Program-made: the position numbers and the translations under genes
Assembly: GCF_000189415.1 (NCBI RefSeq)
Contig: NC_015144.1
Coordinates: 935,501 to 999,500, forward strand
DNA: 64,000 bases
Reading direction: 5' to 3'
DNA from: Weeksella virosa DSM 16922
Lineage (GTDB): Bacteria; Bacteroidota; Bacteroidia; Flavobacteriales; Weeksellaceae
The notes under the pieces: generated by a model
What the model saw: the letters and a program-made list of their open reading frames with translations, nothing else
Told to the model about the DNA's origin: nothing
Databases searched by the model: none
Shown: positions 63,336 to 64,000 of the stretch, piece after piece
Layout: the number at the start of each line of letters is the position of its first letter
Position numbering within the stretch: position 1 is the first letter of the stretch

Positions 63336-64000
63336 TATCTCAATTTCTTATATTCTTTTACTATTTCTTTCCAAACATAACTTCTTTCATAATCCGAAAT
63401 CATGATTTCTCTATTTTTCATGCCCATTGCCATCGATTCTATAGGATTATCTACACACCATTGCATTCTATTGGCGAGTATTTCTATATCTTTAACAGGA
63501 ACTATCCATCCATTCTGGCTGTTTGTGATAATTTCGTTACAACCATTAATGTCTGAAACAATACAGTTTAGTTGCATTGCAGCCGCCTGCATCACTACAT
63601 TGGGGAAGCCTTCTCTGTAACTTGGAAACGTCAAAACGTCTGCCATAGCAAAGTAATCAATCACATTTGATTTATAACCTACTGCATGTATTTTTGGATG
63701 ATTGTTTATTTGTTTTTCGGTTTCGGGCAAGACAGGATCTAAATCATTTTCGTAGCTACCCACAATAACTAAATGGCAATTTGTGTTGTTTCTTTCTAGA
63801 TTGATAAATGCTTGTACCAATTCATTGATACCCTTATCTTTCACCACTCGGCCCACAAACAAAAAGACAAAATCCTCTTCCTTAATACCTAAGTTCTTTC
63901 TTATTTCTTTTTTTGTTTCTTCTGAAACCTTTTTGGGGTCAAACTCACTCGTGTCAATTCCATTCGAACTCCCATTGCCTATTACTTTTAGTTTTGTTGG
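63335..64000 (-). CDS. Glycosyltransferase family 4-like protein, 5' end outside the window
   Basis: The frame stays open to the window edge (222 codons). GT-B C-terminal domain: [52 protein letters not shown] and [10 protein letters not shown] with the E-x(7)-E-like nucleotide-sugar region. A retaining transferase acting on lipid-linked sugar in the cytoplasm. The stop shares one base with the sugar transferase start (TAATG). Confidence 0.93.
   Translation of the reverse strand, partial: PTKLKVIGNGSSNGIDTSEFDPKKVSEETKKEIRKNLGIKEEDFVFLFVGRVVKDKGINELVQAFINLERNNTNCHLVIVGSYENDLDPVLPETEKQINNHPKIHAVGYKSNVIDYFAMADVLTFPSYREGFPNVVMQAAAMQLNCIVSDINGCNEIITNSQNGWIVPVKDIEILANRMQWCVDNPIESMAMGMKNREIMISDYERSYVWKEIVKEYKKLR

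Overview
The window is AT-rich DNA from a member of the Bacteroidota, class Flavobacteriia, most likely a Weeksellaceae-type organism (the family is inferred). The evidence is TAnnTTTG-type -7 promoter boxes, type IX secretion (porZ plus two proteins with C-terminal sorting domains), a TonB-dependent receptor, HU-CCDC81/SPOR and FGase-QEGLA proteins, weak Shine-Dalgarno sequences and strong hairpin-T terminators.

Layout. 0-6.2 kb: the end of a class A penicillin-binding protein, then a tightly coupled NAD operon (nadA-nadB-X-nadC), where X is a secreted TonB-C-like protein. 6.4-15.8 kb: a TonB receptor, LD-carboxypeptidase, upp-yraN, two tandem DedA proteins, a GNAT-like protein and two envelope proteins of unknown function. 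15.7-19.2 kb: 5-FTHF cyclo-ligase, a U32 peptidase/ferredoxin pair and a SpoU methyltransferase. 19.3-21.75 kb: two broken lipoprotein genes, one split by an IS407-group IS3 element whose exact removal restores the reading frame. 21.75-29 kb: dprA-porZ-recO, a divergent HU/SPOR protein, a thioesterase and a secreted beta-helix protein. 29.1-41.5 kb: gshB coupled to an FGase-QEGLA fusion, tlpA-like, pth, rhodanese, DUF3820, nadD, der, an AEC carrier, a 48-aa membrane protein, metG and two crotonases. 41.8-47.5 kb: a trp operon led by a Trp-Trp-Trp leader peptide and attenuator, trpE-G-D-C-F-B, with no trpA behind trpB.

From 47.6 kb the window becomes accessory in character: a T9SS cargo protein, two tRNA-Asn, several decayed genes (one resembling a mobilisation protein), two initiator tRNAs and a LOG-family protein. 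At 53.4-59.8 kb two convergent families of small secreted proteins face each other: four tandem 'VGINT' paralogues (one frameshifted, two sharing a nearly identical 270-bp 5' part) and a three-gene operon of C1q/TNF-like proteins. The right end holds a lipoprotein, a secreted GDPD, a GGGGATT tract able to form a G-quadruplex, and the start of a polysaccharide locus (acetyltransferase, sugar transferase, glycosyltransferase).

Two patterns run through the whole window. One is a dispersed 13-mer, CATCCTACCGAAA, with near copies both inside genes (as His-Pro-Thr-Glu codons) and between them. The other is a set of genes whose -7 box ends about 4 nt before the start codon, which predicts leaderless mRNAs.
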